NCBI RefSeq assembly: GCF_012273215.1
Contig: NZ_CP050965.1
Coordinates: 826,541-890,540, forward strand
DNA: 64,000 nt
Direction of reading: 5' to 3'
From: Gemella haemolysans
Lineage (GTDB): Bacteria; Bacillota; Bacilli; Staphylococcales; Gemellaceae
Notes under the pieces: model-generated
The model's database searches: none
Seen by the model: the letters and a program-made list of their open reading frames with translations, nothing else
What the model was told of the DNA's origin: nothing
Translations under genes and position numbers: made by a program
Part shown: positions 26,535 to 36,246 of the stretch, piece after piece
How the letters are laid out: each line of letters starts with the position of its first letter
Position numbering within the stretch: the stretch's first letter is position 1

Positions 26535-27566
26535 TTATAATATTTCAATTAATTTTTCAACATCTTCTTTTTTAGTTCCCCAGTCTGTAACAAAACGTAT
26601 AATAGTATGATCTTTATCGAACGCTTTCCAATATGCAAATTCAACAATTTCTTTTAATTTATCCATGTCTGTATTATTTATAATAACAAATTGTTGATTT
26701 GTTGGTGAATCTACGTATAGTTTATATCCCTTATCTATAAGACCTTTCTTTAATAATTCAGCCATCTCTATAGCATGTTTACTAATTTCAAAATATAAAT
26801 TATCAGTAAATAGAGCATCAAATTGAACCCCAAGCAATCTACTTTTTGCTAGTAATGCACCTTGTTGTTTAATTATTGTAATAAATTGTTTAGGAACATA
26901 CTTATTATTTGAAAATACAATAGCTTCTCCACATAATGCTCCAACTTTCGTACCACCGATGTAGAAAACATCACATAAATTAGCAAATTCCTCAAATGTT
27001 AAATCACATTTTTTAGACATTAATCCATATCCTAATCTTGAACCATCGACGAATAATGGGATTTTATATTCCTTACATAGTTCATATAAGTTTTGTAATT
27101 CTTCTTTACTGTATAATGTTCCATATTCAGTTGGGTAAGAAATATACACCATACCAGGTCTCACCATGTGAGCATTATTAGCATCTTTTTCGAAGTTTTC
27201 TAAGCACTCTTTGACATCTTCAAATTTAAGTTTACCATCAACATTAGGTAGTTCTATTACTTTTCTTCCAGTATATTCAATCGCTCCCGCTTCATGAGTA
27301 CTAATATGTCCCGTATCAGCAGCTATTACTCCTTCGTATAAACGTAGCAATCCATTAATAACAACAGCATTCGTTTGTGTTCCACCTGATAAGAAAAATA
27401 TTTCCGCATCGTTTTTACCACAAGCTTCTCTAATCTTGTTTTTCGCTTGCTCTGAATAACTGTCACTACCGTAACCATATTCTATCTCAAAATTTGATTC
27501 TGATAATTTTTCTAATATTTTTGGATGCGCTCCTCTTCCATAATCGTTAACAAAAAATAACTTCAT
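26535..27566 (-). CDS. ltaE: Low-specificity L-threonine aldolase
   Basis: A 343-residue PLP enzyme (beta-eliminating lyase/aldolase family) cleaving threonine or allo-threonine to glycine and acetaldehyde. FFVNDYGRGAHP at the start, FFLSGGTQTN, HISTHEAGAIE and the PLP lysine in YIGGTKVGAL are all typical. Length is usual. It could supply glycine for the purine and folate pathways, but no link beyond general metabolism is shown. Its promoter abuts the ABC-exporter terminator. Confidence 0.9.
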   Translation of the reverse strand: MKLFFVNDYGRGAHPKILEKLSESNFEIEYGYGSDSYSEQAKNKIREACGKNDAEIFFLSGGTQTNAVVINGLLRLYEGVIAADTGHISTHEAGAIEYTGRKVIELPNVDGKLKFEDVKECLENFEKDANNAHMVRPGMVYISYPTEYGTLYSKEELQNLYELCKEYKIPLFVDGSRLGYGLMSKKCDLTFEEFANLCDVFYIGGTKVGALCGEAIVFSNNKYVPKQFITIIKQQGALLAKSRLLGVQFDALFTDNLYFEISKHAIEMAELLKKGLIDKGYKLYVDSPTNQQFVIINNTDMDKLKEIVEFAYWKAFDKDHTIIRFVTDWGTKKEDVEKLIEIL

Positions 27567-27599
27567 TATGCACCTCTATCACTATATATCTTTTTAAAT

Positions 27600-27608
27600 A
27601 TTATACCA
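27600..27608 (-). promoter_or_regulatory. Extended -10 promoter of the threonine aldolase gene
   Basis: Minus strand TGGTATAAT. Its -35 region overlaps the U-tract of the preceding terminator. Confidence 0.5.
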
Positions 27609-27615
27609 TATTAAA

Positions 27616-27650
27616 TAAAAATGGACCCAACTATTTACTTTTGAGCCCAT
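27616..27650 (-). terminator. Terminator of the ABC exporter operon
   Basis: On the transcript ATGGGCTCAA pairs with TTGGGTCCAT (two G-U pairs), followed by TTTTTATTT. Confidence 0.75.
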
Positions 27651-27660
27651 TATATACATA

Positions 27661-28293
27661 TTATCTAACTTTCAACTTCTTATCTTTCAATTCTAATACC
27701 ACATCAGCAGCATACGCTAATTGATTACTATGAGTAACAACAATTACACATTTATTATTCTCAACTGCAACTTTTTTCAGAATATCTATAATTTCTTGTG
27801 CAGTATTCTCGTCTAAGTTTCCTGTCGGTTCATCAGCAAGAATAATCGGAGCTTCTGATACTAATGCTCTTGCAATAGCTACACGTTGTTGTTGACCCCC
27901 TGAAAGTTTCATAACATTACGATTAATATGTTCTTCTTCCAATCCAAGTTTTAGAAGAATATCCTTGTTCGCATTTTTCGAAACTAATTTAAGATTCTCT
28001 AGTGGTGTTAAATAATCAATTAGATTATAATTTTGAAATACTAGAGAAATATCTTTTCGTCTATGTTCACTATATCCTATTTTTTCAATATTAACATTAT
28101 TAAATAATATTTCCCCATTTGAAGGACTATCTAGCCCTGCTAATAAAGATAATAAAGTTGATTTACCTGCTCCTGATTTCCCTATTATTGCATAAAACTT
28201 TCCTACTTCGAAGTTATAAGTAATTCCACTTAGCACTTTAGATCTGCTATTTTCATATAAGTAATCTACATTTTTTAATTTAAAAATCGACAT
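27661..28293 (-). CDS. MacB/LolD-type ABC transporter ATP-binding protein
   Basis: A 210-residue ATPase with Walker A GKSGAGKST (about 38-46), signature LSGGQQQRVAIARAL and Walker B IILADEP. Sequence and context place it with the FtsX-type exporter ATPases involved in antimicrobial-peptide resistance, lipoprotein or peptide export. It is the last gene of a three-gene operon behind two FtsX-like permeases. The substrate is not known. Confidence 0.88.
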   Translation of the reverse strand: MSIFKLKNVDYLYENSRSKVLSGITYNFEVGKFYAIIGKSGAGKSTLLSLLAGLDSPSNGEILFNNVNIEKIGYSEHRRKDISLVFQNYNLIDYLTPLENLKLVSKNANKDILLKLGLEEEHINRNVMKLSGGQQQRVAIARALVSEAPIILADEPTGNLDENTAQEIIDILKKVAVENNKCVIVVTHSNQLAYAADVVLELKDKKLKVR

Positions 28294-28306
28294 TTCTTAT
28301 TCCTCT

Positions 28307-29566
28307 CTAATTTATTTGCGTTAAAATTTTCTTCGGTTTCATTTTTAATATTGGTAATAAAGCAACTACGACTGAAATTATCACAATAGTTACCATAACT
28401 ATTATCACACCTGTGATATTCGAACCATTAATCGAAATTTTTGTTAATTCATCGCTAATTATCTTTGGTAAATCTTCTGAAAAAATACTTGTAGCATTAC
28501 CGCTAATGTATTTAAGTAAGATAAACTCTAGTCCTAAAGCTGATAAAAAGCCGAATATCGTAACCATTAATGTTTCTACAACAAATTGTAAAATTAAATT
28601 GATTTTACTTATACCTAACGAAAGTAAAATACCAATTTCATATAATCGTTCTCTTATCCAAAACATAAGTACTAACGATAAAATCACAACTCCTACAATA
28701 ACACTACCTATTCTAATCAAGTTCGTAAGTTTTGTAACACTTTCAACTGAAGAAGTAATCAATTCGTAATTTTTGTTAGATTTTGATACTGAAATATTAT
28801 TAATTCCTAAATTCTCAACGTTTCGTATAATATTATCTAAATTAGTCGGATTATTTACTCCATACTCAACAGATGTCACTCGATTACTTGTTGAATAATT
28901 TAATAACTCCTGACTAGAGTTATAATCTGTATAAACAGTATTTTCTATAAAATCTGAACTTAATCCTTCAAAGTTATTAGTCTTCTCCCCTGAAAAAATT
29001 CCAACTACTTCAAATTCAACAGTTTTACCATTTTGTTCTAATTTAATCTTATCACCTAAGTTTAAATTGTTGATTGTAGCAAATTTTTCATGAACTAAGA
29101 TTTTATTTTGATCATTTTCTTCTATATGTCTTCCCTTTTCTAGCTTCAGAACTTCACTTTTGAAATCTATATTATTTTTTGTAGAAGTTATTCCATTCAT
29201 CATTACTAAATTACTTTTATTTTTCATTTCCTCAGTAATTGTAATATTTTGATTTTCTTGAACAACTTTTTTATCTACTACATTAACAGACTTCGCATAA
29301 AGATAGTTTTTCTCGTTTACTCCAGCAACTTCATTAATTTTCTTCAAAGTATCCTTTTCTATTTCCTTATTTGATTTATCTATGCTTTCAATAGTAAATC
29401 CAAAGTTAACATCTTTATATAAGTTCTTAGAGATGCTTCCTACAGTTGTGTTTAGTATACTTCCACTTAGCAAGAAAAATGATATTAAAGTAACAATGAA
29501 AAATAAAATGCTACTCCTAACTTTTTTTCTAATAATATAAAGATATGCCCTATTAAAAATACTCAT
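28307..29566 (-). CDS. FtsX-like ABC transporter permease (second of pair)
   Basis: A 419-residue membrane protein with MacB topology: one N-terminal helix (VRSSILFFIVTLISFFLL), a large extracellular domain (~45-270), then three C-terminal helices. It ends KMKPKKILTQIN, a typical FtsX-permease tail. It is a diverged paralogue of the upstream permease: both share the N-terminal YIxRK start, the 'LQEGRH/LEKGRH' segment and similar tails. They probably form a heterodimer with the ATPase 13 bases downstream. Confidence 0.85.
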   Translation of the reverse strand: MSIFNRAYLYIIRKKVRSSILFFIVTLISFFLLSGSILNTTVGSISKNLYKDVNFGFTIESIDKSNKEIEKDTLKKINEVAGVNEKNYLYAKSVNVVDKKVVQENQNITITEEMKNKSNLVMMNGITSTKNNIDFKSEVLKLEKGRHIEENDQNKILVHEKFATINNLNLGDKIKLEQNGKTVEFEVVGIFSGEKTNNFEGLSSDFIENTVYTDYNSSQELLNYSTSNRVTSVEYGVNNPTNLDNIIRNVENLGINNISVSKSNKNYELITSSVESVTKLTNLIRIGSVIVGVVILSLVLMFWIRERLYEIGILLSLGISKINLILQFVVETLMVTIFGFLSALGLEFILLKYISGNATSIFSEDLPKIISDELTKISINGSNITGVIIVMVTIVIISVVVALLPILKMKPKKILTQIN

Positions 29567-29581
29567 CAGTTTCTCCTTACA

Positions 29582-30967
29582 TTAGTTAATATCCGATAAT
29601 AAATCTTTTGGTTTTCTATAAGCCAATCTACTAGAAGCAATACCTACAGCAACGATAATAATTACAATTCCTACAATAACTACTGTTAACATATTGCCAA
29701 GGCCTACACTTACATCTAGCGCTGTAATAATTTTATTCGCACCTTCAACTTCTGCATTTGCTCCAAGATTAACACCATTAGCTTGATTTGATATCGTCTT
29801 ACTTACAGACTTAATAGACTGTTGTAAAATCTGATTACCAATACTTTGGCTTATTGCACTTCCAACAAAATACGAAGCTATGAAACTTGGAATACTAATT
29901 AGCAATACTTCAAGTATAAATTGACCAATAATACTTGCTTTTGTCATCCCAATTGCTAAACTTACACCAATTTCCCTTCTTCTACTGTTTATCCATAGGA
30001 ATAAAATCAGAGAAAGAATTACTATACTAAATACTATTGTAGCTATAAATACACCATTAGTTAAACTATATATTGTATCTAATGATTGTTGTAATGCTGG
30101 GAAGTTTTGATTACTTTTAACAAGCATATATTGTTTCCAGTTAATAGGTAATTTCTTAGCATCATTAATTATGCTATCTACCTTATCTTTTCCATCAACT
30201 AAGAACGTTGCATCTTGATATATTTCTTTTCCATCTTCATAGTTATATAAAGTTTTTGTTGTTTGCGTATCAGCTATAAAAATATTATCATATAGCTCCA
30301 TATGACTAGAAGTTGCGCCTTTATTCTGTCCTCCAAAAATACCAACTACTGTGACTTCAACCTCTTTATCAGATTTTTTCTCATTATCAGCATCATTTGG
30401 ATTACCTTTTAGTTTGATATTATCTCCTACTTTTACTTTATTTTTCTTAGCAAAACCTTCATGAACTAAAACAGAATTTTTATCATCATCTTTAAGATGT
30501 CTACCTTCTTGTAACTTTAGTGTCTCTGCAGAGAATCTATCATCTAATGAAGAATCATTAGTTCCACTTACAATAACAGTTTTAGAGAAAAGTTGTCTTT
30601 GTTTGTTGTTTTTCTCTTCTTGTTGATGATTAGCCAGTTTTAACGGTTCTAAATCAACTAGATCAGCACTCACATTCATTCTTTTTATATATTTTTTCAC
30701 ACCAGGAAGATTCTTAATCTTTTCTATATCCTCACCGATCAAGTTACCAGCACCTCTAGCAGTTCCTGGATTAGTTTTTCTATTAATCTCCATAGAAAAA
30801 CTACTAGTTATATTCTGGAAAGTTTCTTTAGACAAAGCATCTGTTGATTTTTTTATTGAAATAGTACTTAAAATTAATGATGACATTGTTACTAATATCA
30901 AGAATATAACAAATGACTTAAAACTTTTCCTAGTTATATATAACCATGCTTTTTTTAATATTGACAT
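29582..30967 (-). CDS. FtsX-like ABC transporter permease (first of pair)
   Basis: A 461-residue permease of the same architecture: N-terminal helix, extracellular MacB-type domain (~50-290), then three membrane segments from ~300. The extracellular domain is lysine/asparagine rich. The extra length over its paralogue lies mainly in a longer extracellular domain and in the loop between the last helices (ISNQANGVNLGANAEVEGAN). First gene of the exporter operon. A possible -10 (TATAAT, near 31032-31037) lies in the short gap before it. An Rgg-type regulator gene is directly upstream, in the same direction. Confidence 0.85.
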   Translation of the reverse strand: MSILKKAWLYITRKSFKSFVIFLILVTMSSLILSTISIKKSTDALSKETFQNITSSFSMEINRKTNPGTARGAGNLIGEDIEKIKNLPGVKKYIKRMNVSADLVDLEPLKLANHQQEEKNNKQRQLFSKTVIVSGTNDSSLDDRFSAETLKLQEGRHLKDDDKNSVLVHEGFAKKNKVKVGDNIKLKGNPNDADNEKKSDKEVEVTVVGIFGGQNKGATSSHMELYDNIFIADTQTTKTLYNYEDGKEIYQDATFLVDGKDKVDSIINDAKKLPINWKQYMLVKSNQNFPALQQSLDTIYSLTNGVFIATIVFSIVILSLILFLWINSRRREIGVSLAIGMTKASIIGQFILEVLLISIPSFIASYFVGSAISQSIGNQILQQSIKSVSKTISNQANGVNLGANAEVEGANKIITALDVSVGLGNMLTVVIVGIVIIIVAVGIASSRLAYRKPKDLLSDIN

Positions 30968-31104
30968 TATTTACACCTCTTTTTATTGTTTTTTTCTAAA
31001 TAGGATTAATTACTGTTATCACCCTATAATTATATGATACCGCTTTTACTTAAAATTAAACTTATATTATTCATATAAAATTAAAACGCTTTAATATATA
31101 ATTC

Positions 31105-31152
31105 AATAAAAAATTCAAAACAGTATAGAATACTATCCTCACGTTTTGAATT
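31105..31152 (-). terminator. Terminator after the intact rgg-like gene
   Basis: AATTCAAAAC pairs with GTTTTGAATT, followed on the transcript by TTTTTTATTG. It separates the regulator from the exporter operon. Confidence 0.8.
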
Positions 31153-31191
31153 TCTTTATTATAAATTATATTAGAACATAATATAGTTTTA

Positions 31192-32124
31192 TTAGAACTC
31201 GAAATCAATTCCCGTTTTATTTCTTTCATAAAACCATTTAACTAATTTATCTTTCGTTAGATTATCTACAAGTATGTGATTTAAATCTATTTGAGCATCT
31301 AGTAGACGAATACATTTATTTGCAAGTTCAACACCTTCTGGTTTATTCAATTTAAGTTGAATCTGTGCCAATATATAATTAAATGAAGTTACATGAAAAA
31401 TAAAATACGTAACATGTACATAATGTTCCTTCAATAATTCAATAGCCTTAATACAGTATCCTTCTGCTTCTTCTACATGACCTCTTCTAGATAAAAGGGC
31501 TATAGCACTATTTAACAATAGTAACAATCTTTCACCTTTGTCAGAAGAAAACATATTGTCAGACTTTATAGGAACTAAAGACTCATTAATTACACGACGA
31601 ATAAATTCATCTGAAAATTCATCATCATTAGTTGTTCCCATAATAAAAGTTAAAGTAAACAATTCATTAATATTATGCTTATCTAGACTTCTTAAGTGCT
31701 CTAAAACAATTTTCCTATTATCTCTTATGATCTGTGGTCCTTGAGTTTCTCCTAGTACACATAGAAACTGTTCGATATAAAGTCTAGTAGTAATCGAAAT
31801 ATTCTCATTTTGTTCCAGCGTTTTAATCGCTAAACTTTTAATTAACGATTGTCCACCCGCTATTTCTAATCGTTTTGATTCTGCTACAAATCCTGTCTGA
31901 TCTACTTCTACAAGAGGTAAATACTCGGAAAAAAAATCTTGATAACAAATCCCTATATTTCTAAGCAACTGTTCAAATACTTCTAACGAAACACTTGTTT
32001 CATCTGCTTCAAATCTGATTAGTGTTCTTACTGAAATAGCATTTCCAGCAGCATCCTTTAATTTAATCCCACGCTCTTCTCTAATCTGCTTAAAGATTTT
32101 TCCATGCATATTTTTGTTGTCCAT
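31192..32124 (-). CDS. Rgg/MutR-type transcriptional regulator (intact)
   Basis: A 310-residue protein: an N-terminal XRE-type helix-turn-helix (~8-65, with IREERGIKLKDAAG and TLIRFEADETSVS) and a long all-helical C-terminal region (~100-300) like the TPR-type peptide-sensing domain of Rgg/MutR regulators (RRNPP superfamily). Such regulators often respond to short secreted peptides. A GGAGGCGG site precedes the ATG. The upstream exporter-gene arrangement suggests the ABC exporter as a possible target. A broken paralogue lies at 35319-36246; both end (N)KTGIDFEF/NNTGIDIEF. No peptide gene is confidently seen beside it. Confidence 0.75.
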   Translation of the reverse strand: MDNKNMHGKIFKQIREERGIKLKDAAGNAISVRTLIRFEADETSVSLEVFEQLLRNIGICYQDFFSEYLPLVEVDQTGFVAESKRLEIAGGQSLIKSLAIKTLEQNENISITTRLYIEQFLCVLGETQGPQIIRDNRKIVLEHLRSLDKHNINELFTLTFIMGTTNDDEFSDEFIRRVINESLVPIKSDNMFSSDKGERLLLLLNSAIALLSRRGHVEEAEGYCIKAIELLKEHYVHVTYFIFHVTSFNYILAQIQLKLNKPEGVELANKCIRLLDAQIDLNHILVDNLTKDKLVKWFYERNKTGIDFEF

Positions 32125-32158
32125 TTAAGTATCCGCCTCCTAAATAAATTTTATATCA

Positions 32159-32167
32159 ATTATATCA
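32159..32167 (-). promoter_or_regulatory. Extended -10 promoter of the intact rgg-like gene
   Basis: Minus strand TGATATAAT, about 35 bases before the ATG; the -35 is weak. Confidence 0.5.
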
Positions 32168-32255
32168 TAAATAATGTAATTTATGTTATGATACTTCTAT
32201 TATTTTGATATTTTCTTAAATATTTTTCTATAACGTCTGATAATTTAGACAAATT

Positions 32256-32302
32256 AAAAAAGAGTAACCGACAACACAACACAACACAGTTACTCTTTTT
32301 TA
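32256..32302. terminator. Hairpin upstream of rgg, terminator-like in both directions
   Basis: AAAAAAGAGTAAC pairs with GTTACTCTTTTTT around a loop made of AACAC repeats. It likely ends the decayed surface-protein transcript and insulates rgg. Confidence 0.75.
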
Positions 32303-33061
32303 TGCCTATATTATTTTCCGTTTAATTACCCTTGTTTATAAACTTCAAAATTAATACTTTTCTCATCATTATTATATTTTTTCTTAATTATATTTAGGTA
32401 CATAATATATTTTCTTCTCCAATTTTGTTAAAAAACAAATTAATTTAAACAACTTTTCTTAAATTAATTTTTAATGGCAAGTTAACAAAATTATTTTTAT
32501 AAACTTTAACTTTCTTTTCTATAAAATTATTATAACTTTTTCCCTTAGAATATCATTGTTAACGAAAAAATAACCAAAAGTGTTAACATGATACTTCATC
32601 CTTTGTTATAGTAAATAATAAGTACGGACTCTTATAGACATTTATTATTATAGCATTATTTTTTCATAATTTACGTTTTGTGTTAAAATTGTCACTTTCA
32701 AGCATATTATAGTTAATATTCGCAGGAAAGTGACATCAGTGACACTCTTTTGAATTTAATACTGAAATTATTTTTTAGGTAATTATTTTCTAAAATTCTT
32801 TAAATTAATTTCCATTATCATATAACAGTAAAAATCAAGTGAAAATCGGAATCTATTAAATGTATTAAATTCTGAGAAATTCATTGCCTTAAAATTTCTT
32901 TAATAAAAATTTAGCACTAAAATTTCATTAATTTATTTTTAAATTTTATTATCTTTATTTTTTCAATATTCCTTTTCAACTATATTCTTTTCTACCTAAT
33001 ATTTATAAAATAATTATCCCCCTTCCTAATAAAAAGGGAGACAATTAAACTATTATTTATC
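32303..33061. other. Gene-free AT-rich stretch with GTGAC/GTCAC dyads
   Basis: I see no credible ORF in these 759 bases. At 32691-32734 GTCACTTTC is answered by GAAAGTGAC, followed by another GTGAC at 32739-32743. Very similar GTGAC/GTCAC dyads occur upstream of the broken rgg (36377-36453). Several GTTAAC sextets are scattered at 32480-32600. It could be the regulatory remains of a lost gene. Confidence 0.5.
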
Positions 33062-35237
33062 TTAATTATTTTCTTTGTTTTTACGTAGTCTCGCAGCTAC
33101 TACTAGCGCTACTAATCCTGCTATAATTGCCGTTCCTGTTTGGCTTTCACCTATATTAGGTAGAGTAGTTAATCCATTTGAATTAACTCTTGGATGTTGT
33201 AAGTTAGGTTTGTTGTTTAATTTACCTGGTGCTAGGTCTCCTAGTTTACCTGGAGTTTGTTCTTTTCCTGAATCTTGTTCTTTACCTGGGTTTTGATCTT
33301 TTTTGATCCTTTTCCTGGTTCTCCTGGTTTTTCAGGATTCTTATCTTCCGGTGTTCCTGGTAAATTAGGTTTTTCTTCTTTAATAGGAGTTTCTGGAAGA
33401 GTTGGATCTTCTGGAATTATTTCAGATTGTCTTTTCCTCTCTTCTTCCTGTCTTAAGTATTTCTCTAAATCAAACTCAATTGGTTCTATTGAATTATCTT
33501 CATCTAATACAGCCCATTTGAAGTTTTCTAATTTATACTGTCTTTTAATCTTTTCGAATTCTTTAGTATCTTCTATCAATTGTTTTTTAATTGTATCTAA
33601 TTCAGTATTAAGAGCTTTTAATTCTTCTTCTAACTTAGATTTTGCTTCTTGAGCTTTAGCTAGTTTTTCTTTATTTTGATCTAACTGAATTCTATCCATT
33701 CTTATTTTTTCTAAATCAGCTTTTGCTTTATTCAATTCTTCTTCAGTTGCTTTTACATCAGATTCTAGCTCAGCAATCTTAGTATTTACTTTACTAATCT
33801 CACCTTCAATATCTTTCTGCAATTCTTTAGCTTGGTCTAATAATTTAGCACTTTCTTCTACATCTTTTTGTGCAGAGTCTAAGTCAGCAGCTGATTTAGT
33901 CATTTTTTCAATATACCTAACATTATCTAACTCAAGTTGGTCTACAACTTTTTGTTGTTCATCTGCTTTAGTAGTTAAGTTGTTGATTTTAACTTCAACT
34001 TCTTGTACTTTAGCTGTTGCTTTTTCTGTTTGTTTTTCAGTAGCTTTAAGTTTATCTAATACTTTAGTAGCACTATCTAGATTAGCTTTAGCATCTACTA
34101 CTGGTTGTTCTTTACTTTCGCGAACTTTTACAGCATCAACGTATGCTTTCTTGAAACTTTCAAGATCTGGTACTGCTGGTAATTCAACTGTATCTTTTGA
34201 TTCATTAGAGTATTTAGCAATGAAGTTTTGTTTAGCTCTTTCCATTGCGTCAGCACTTGGGTCATCATAGATGAAACTTCTACCTTCGCTTCTACCTGGA
34301 ATTGCCGCATTTTCTTCAAATTTAACATAAGAAATTTTAATTATACCTCGGTTTGGTAACTTAAGTAGTAATTTATAATATTCTTCAAGAAAATCAAGTG
34401 GTATAGGCTTGAATTTTAGAATGTTTCCAAATTCATCGTATTCAATATACTGTTTATTTTTTCAATAAATTCTTTTGGTAGTCTGTTGATATTGTAATCA
34501 TCCCCTACGTTTTCGAAGTGAGCTACAGCAAGTCCCATTGGTGTTTTCGCTCTATATAATGATTCAGCATGACCATAACCACCTGAAATAGTTCCTTCAT
34601 AAAAGAATAACGTTACTGAGTTATAAACATGTTCATATAGAGCGTTTCGTGACATTTTGTGGTCACTGAATGTTGTTGAACCTGCATTATAAAGGTTTTC
34701 ATAGTAGTTAGCGTCTCTAATTAAACCATGTTTTGCTGCAACTTCAGAGATACCTTTGATGTAGTGACCTGCATTTAGGTTAGAGTGGTTATCTCTCATT
34801 ACAGTTTCTGTGATTTCTTTTGCTAATTGCATTGAATTTTTGTTTACTTTTAATGGTTCAAGTCCGAATTGACTACGGATTTGATTTAATAAGTAAATAC
34901 CATATTGTGACATTTTAAGTCTTTCTTCTTCAGACATATTTTTAAGATTGATTTCGTAATCATCTTCATGGCTATATCTGTCGTAAAGGAATTTGTGGTT
35001 AATTTCTTTTTCTATAGATTTTAATTCTTTACGCAACTCCTTACGTTTAGCGAACATTTCATCCATAGTTATACCTTCTTGTTTCCAGTTTAGAGTATAA
35101 TCCATGTATTCTTTGAATTTATCTACGAAACGTAGATCTAATGCAATTTTATATTTTACATTTTTACCATAAGGCATCACTACAGCATCATATTCTGCTT
35201 TTTTAGTCGCTTAATCTTTTTTAGCGTTGTCTAAAAC
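33062..35237 (-). pseudogene. Broken, 5'-truncated LPXTG surface protein, SEC10/PgrA surface-exclusion-like
   Basis: A once continuous coding region is now in pieces. The proximal part (about 34416-35180) resembles the SEC10/PgrA surface-exclusion domain. A long coiled coil follows (about 33480-34250), then a proline/glycine/lysine-rich wall region. The end is a sortase signal, LPNIGES, a hydrophobic segment and RLRKNKENN. Lesions: no signal peptide or promoter (the remnant begins beside the previous terminator); an in-frame TAA at 35211-35213; a frameshift at the A6 run 34457-34462; another at the A6 run 33299-33304. In both runs one extra A would restore the frame. SEC10/PgrA proteins are linked to mating-pair exclusion or adhesion; no plasmid genes are nearby. 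Confidence 0.8.
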
Positions 35238-35249
35238 TGAACATGTGAA

Positions 35250-35287
35250 AAAGAAACTAAGTCACTATGTAGCAAATTAGTTTCTTT
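35250..35287 (-). terminator. Terminator after the broken rgg
   Basis: An 11-bp perfect stem AAAGAAACTAA/TTAGTTTCTTT followed on the minus strand by TTTTTC. Confidence 0.8.
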
Positions 35288-35318
35288 AAAATATATTATT
35301 CTATAAATACATCTATTG

Positions 35319-36246
35319 TTAAAATTCTATATCAATACCTGTATTATTAACTTTACAATAAGCTTCATAAGTTACATCCCTTACCTGTCTGTAATAAGAA
35401 TCACCAGTAATCTCAGCAACAATATCTTCATATTTCAGAATTTTATTCGCTAAAATAACACCTTCTTCCTTATTTTGCCTTAAATATAACGTAGCCATTA
35501 TTGCAACGACTTCCTTAGAAAAGGCAGCTCTATTTATTAACAACGGATTTTCATTAAATAGCTTAAGCGTCTCTTTGCATCTTTTCTCAGCTAATTCATA
35601 GTAACCAGCTCTTACTAAGAACGATAGCGCTACTTTTAACAAATCACAATATGCAGCACTCATATATTTACTCAAATAATTTCTTACTGGGATATTTTTA
35701 AAGCAATCTTCAATAACCCTTTCAATATATTCTACTGAATAATCACCTTTTGAAGACGAATATATTAAAATAAACAGTCCGTAAATTTCATCAGATCCCA
35801 ATTTATCCAATGAATCAATTCTATCCTTTATTAATCTTCTATTCTCTTCAAATAATTCTTTATCCTTATCCCATAGAATATTATTTAAATAAATCAATAT
35901 AGTTAATCTCTTACTAAAATCTATATCTTTTTTCTTTAACTCTTTTTTACATTCATTTACTAACTTTGATGAAGAACCTCATTGCAACAGTTTCTGTAAT
36001 TTATTAGCAAATTCAGTAGTATCGAAGTCTGTATTATCTAAATAAAAAGTAAAATAATCTAGATAATTAATATTCAAATTGTCTAATAATTTTTCAAAAA
36101 TAGAAATAGAAATACTAGTTTCATCAGCTTCAAAACGCATTAATGTTCTTGTAGATATCACATCACCTGCTACATCTTTTAATTTATACCCTCTTTCCTC
36201 TCTTAGTTTTTTTAAAAACTCGTCCATGCATTTTATTATCGTTCAT
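35319..36246 (-). pseudogene. Broken Rgg/MutR-type regulator, paralogue of the intact one
   Basis: The original start is the ATG at 36244-36246 after an AGGAG site; MNDNKMHGRVF matches the MDNKNMHGKIF start of the intact paralogue. An A7 run (36207-36213) shifts the frame at about codon 14, where A6 would keep it. Downstream the frame reads KLREERGYKLKDVAG and TLMRFEADETSIS, then stops at an in-frame TGA (35979-35981). After that stop the same frame continues without interruption to NNTGIDIEF. So two small lesions inactivate an otherwise full-length gene; an internal ATG at 36227 yields only an isolated HTH fragment of 82 residues. It lies upstream of the decayed surface protein, its likely former neighbour or target. 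Confidence 0.85.

Noticed and set aside
32188..32208. Six-codon frame MILLLF divergent from the intact rgg, considered as a pheromone gene
   Set aside because: Far too short, no ribosome site, and no charged N-terminus; chance in AT-rich DNA.
32256..32302. AACAC repeats as a CRISPR-like or microsatellite element
   Set aside because: Only a few short units confined to the loop of a terminator-type hairpin; no spaced direct repeats.
33075..34270. Plus-strand frames opposite the broken surface protein
   Set aside because: Low-complexity serine/leucine-rich translations that mirror the coiled coil and wall region of the minus-strand pseudogene.
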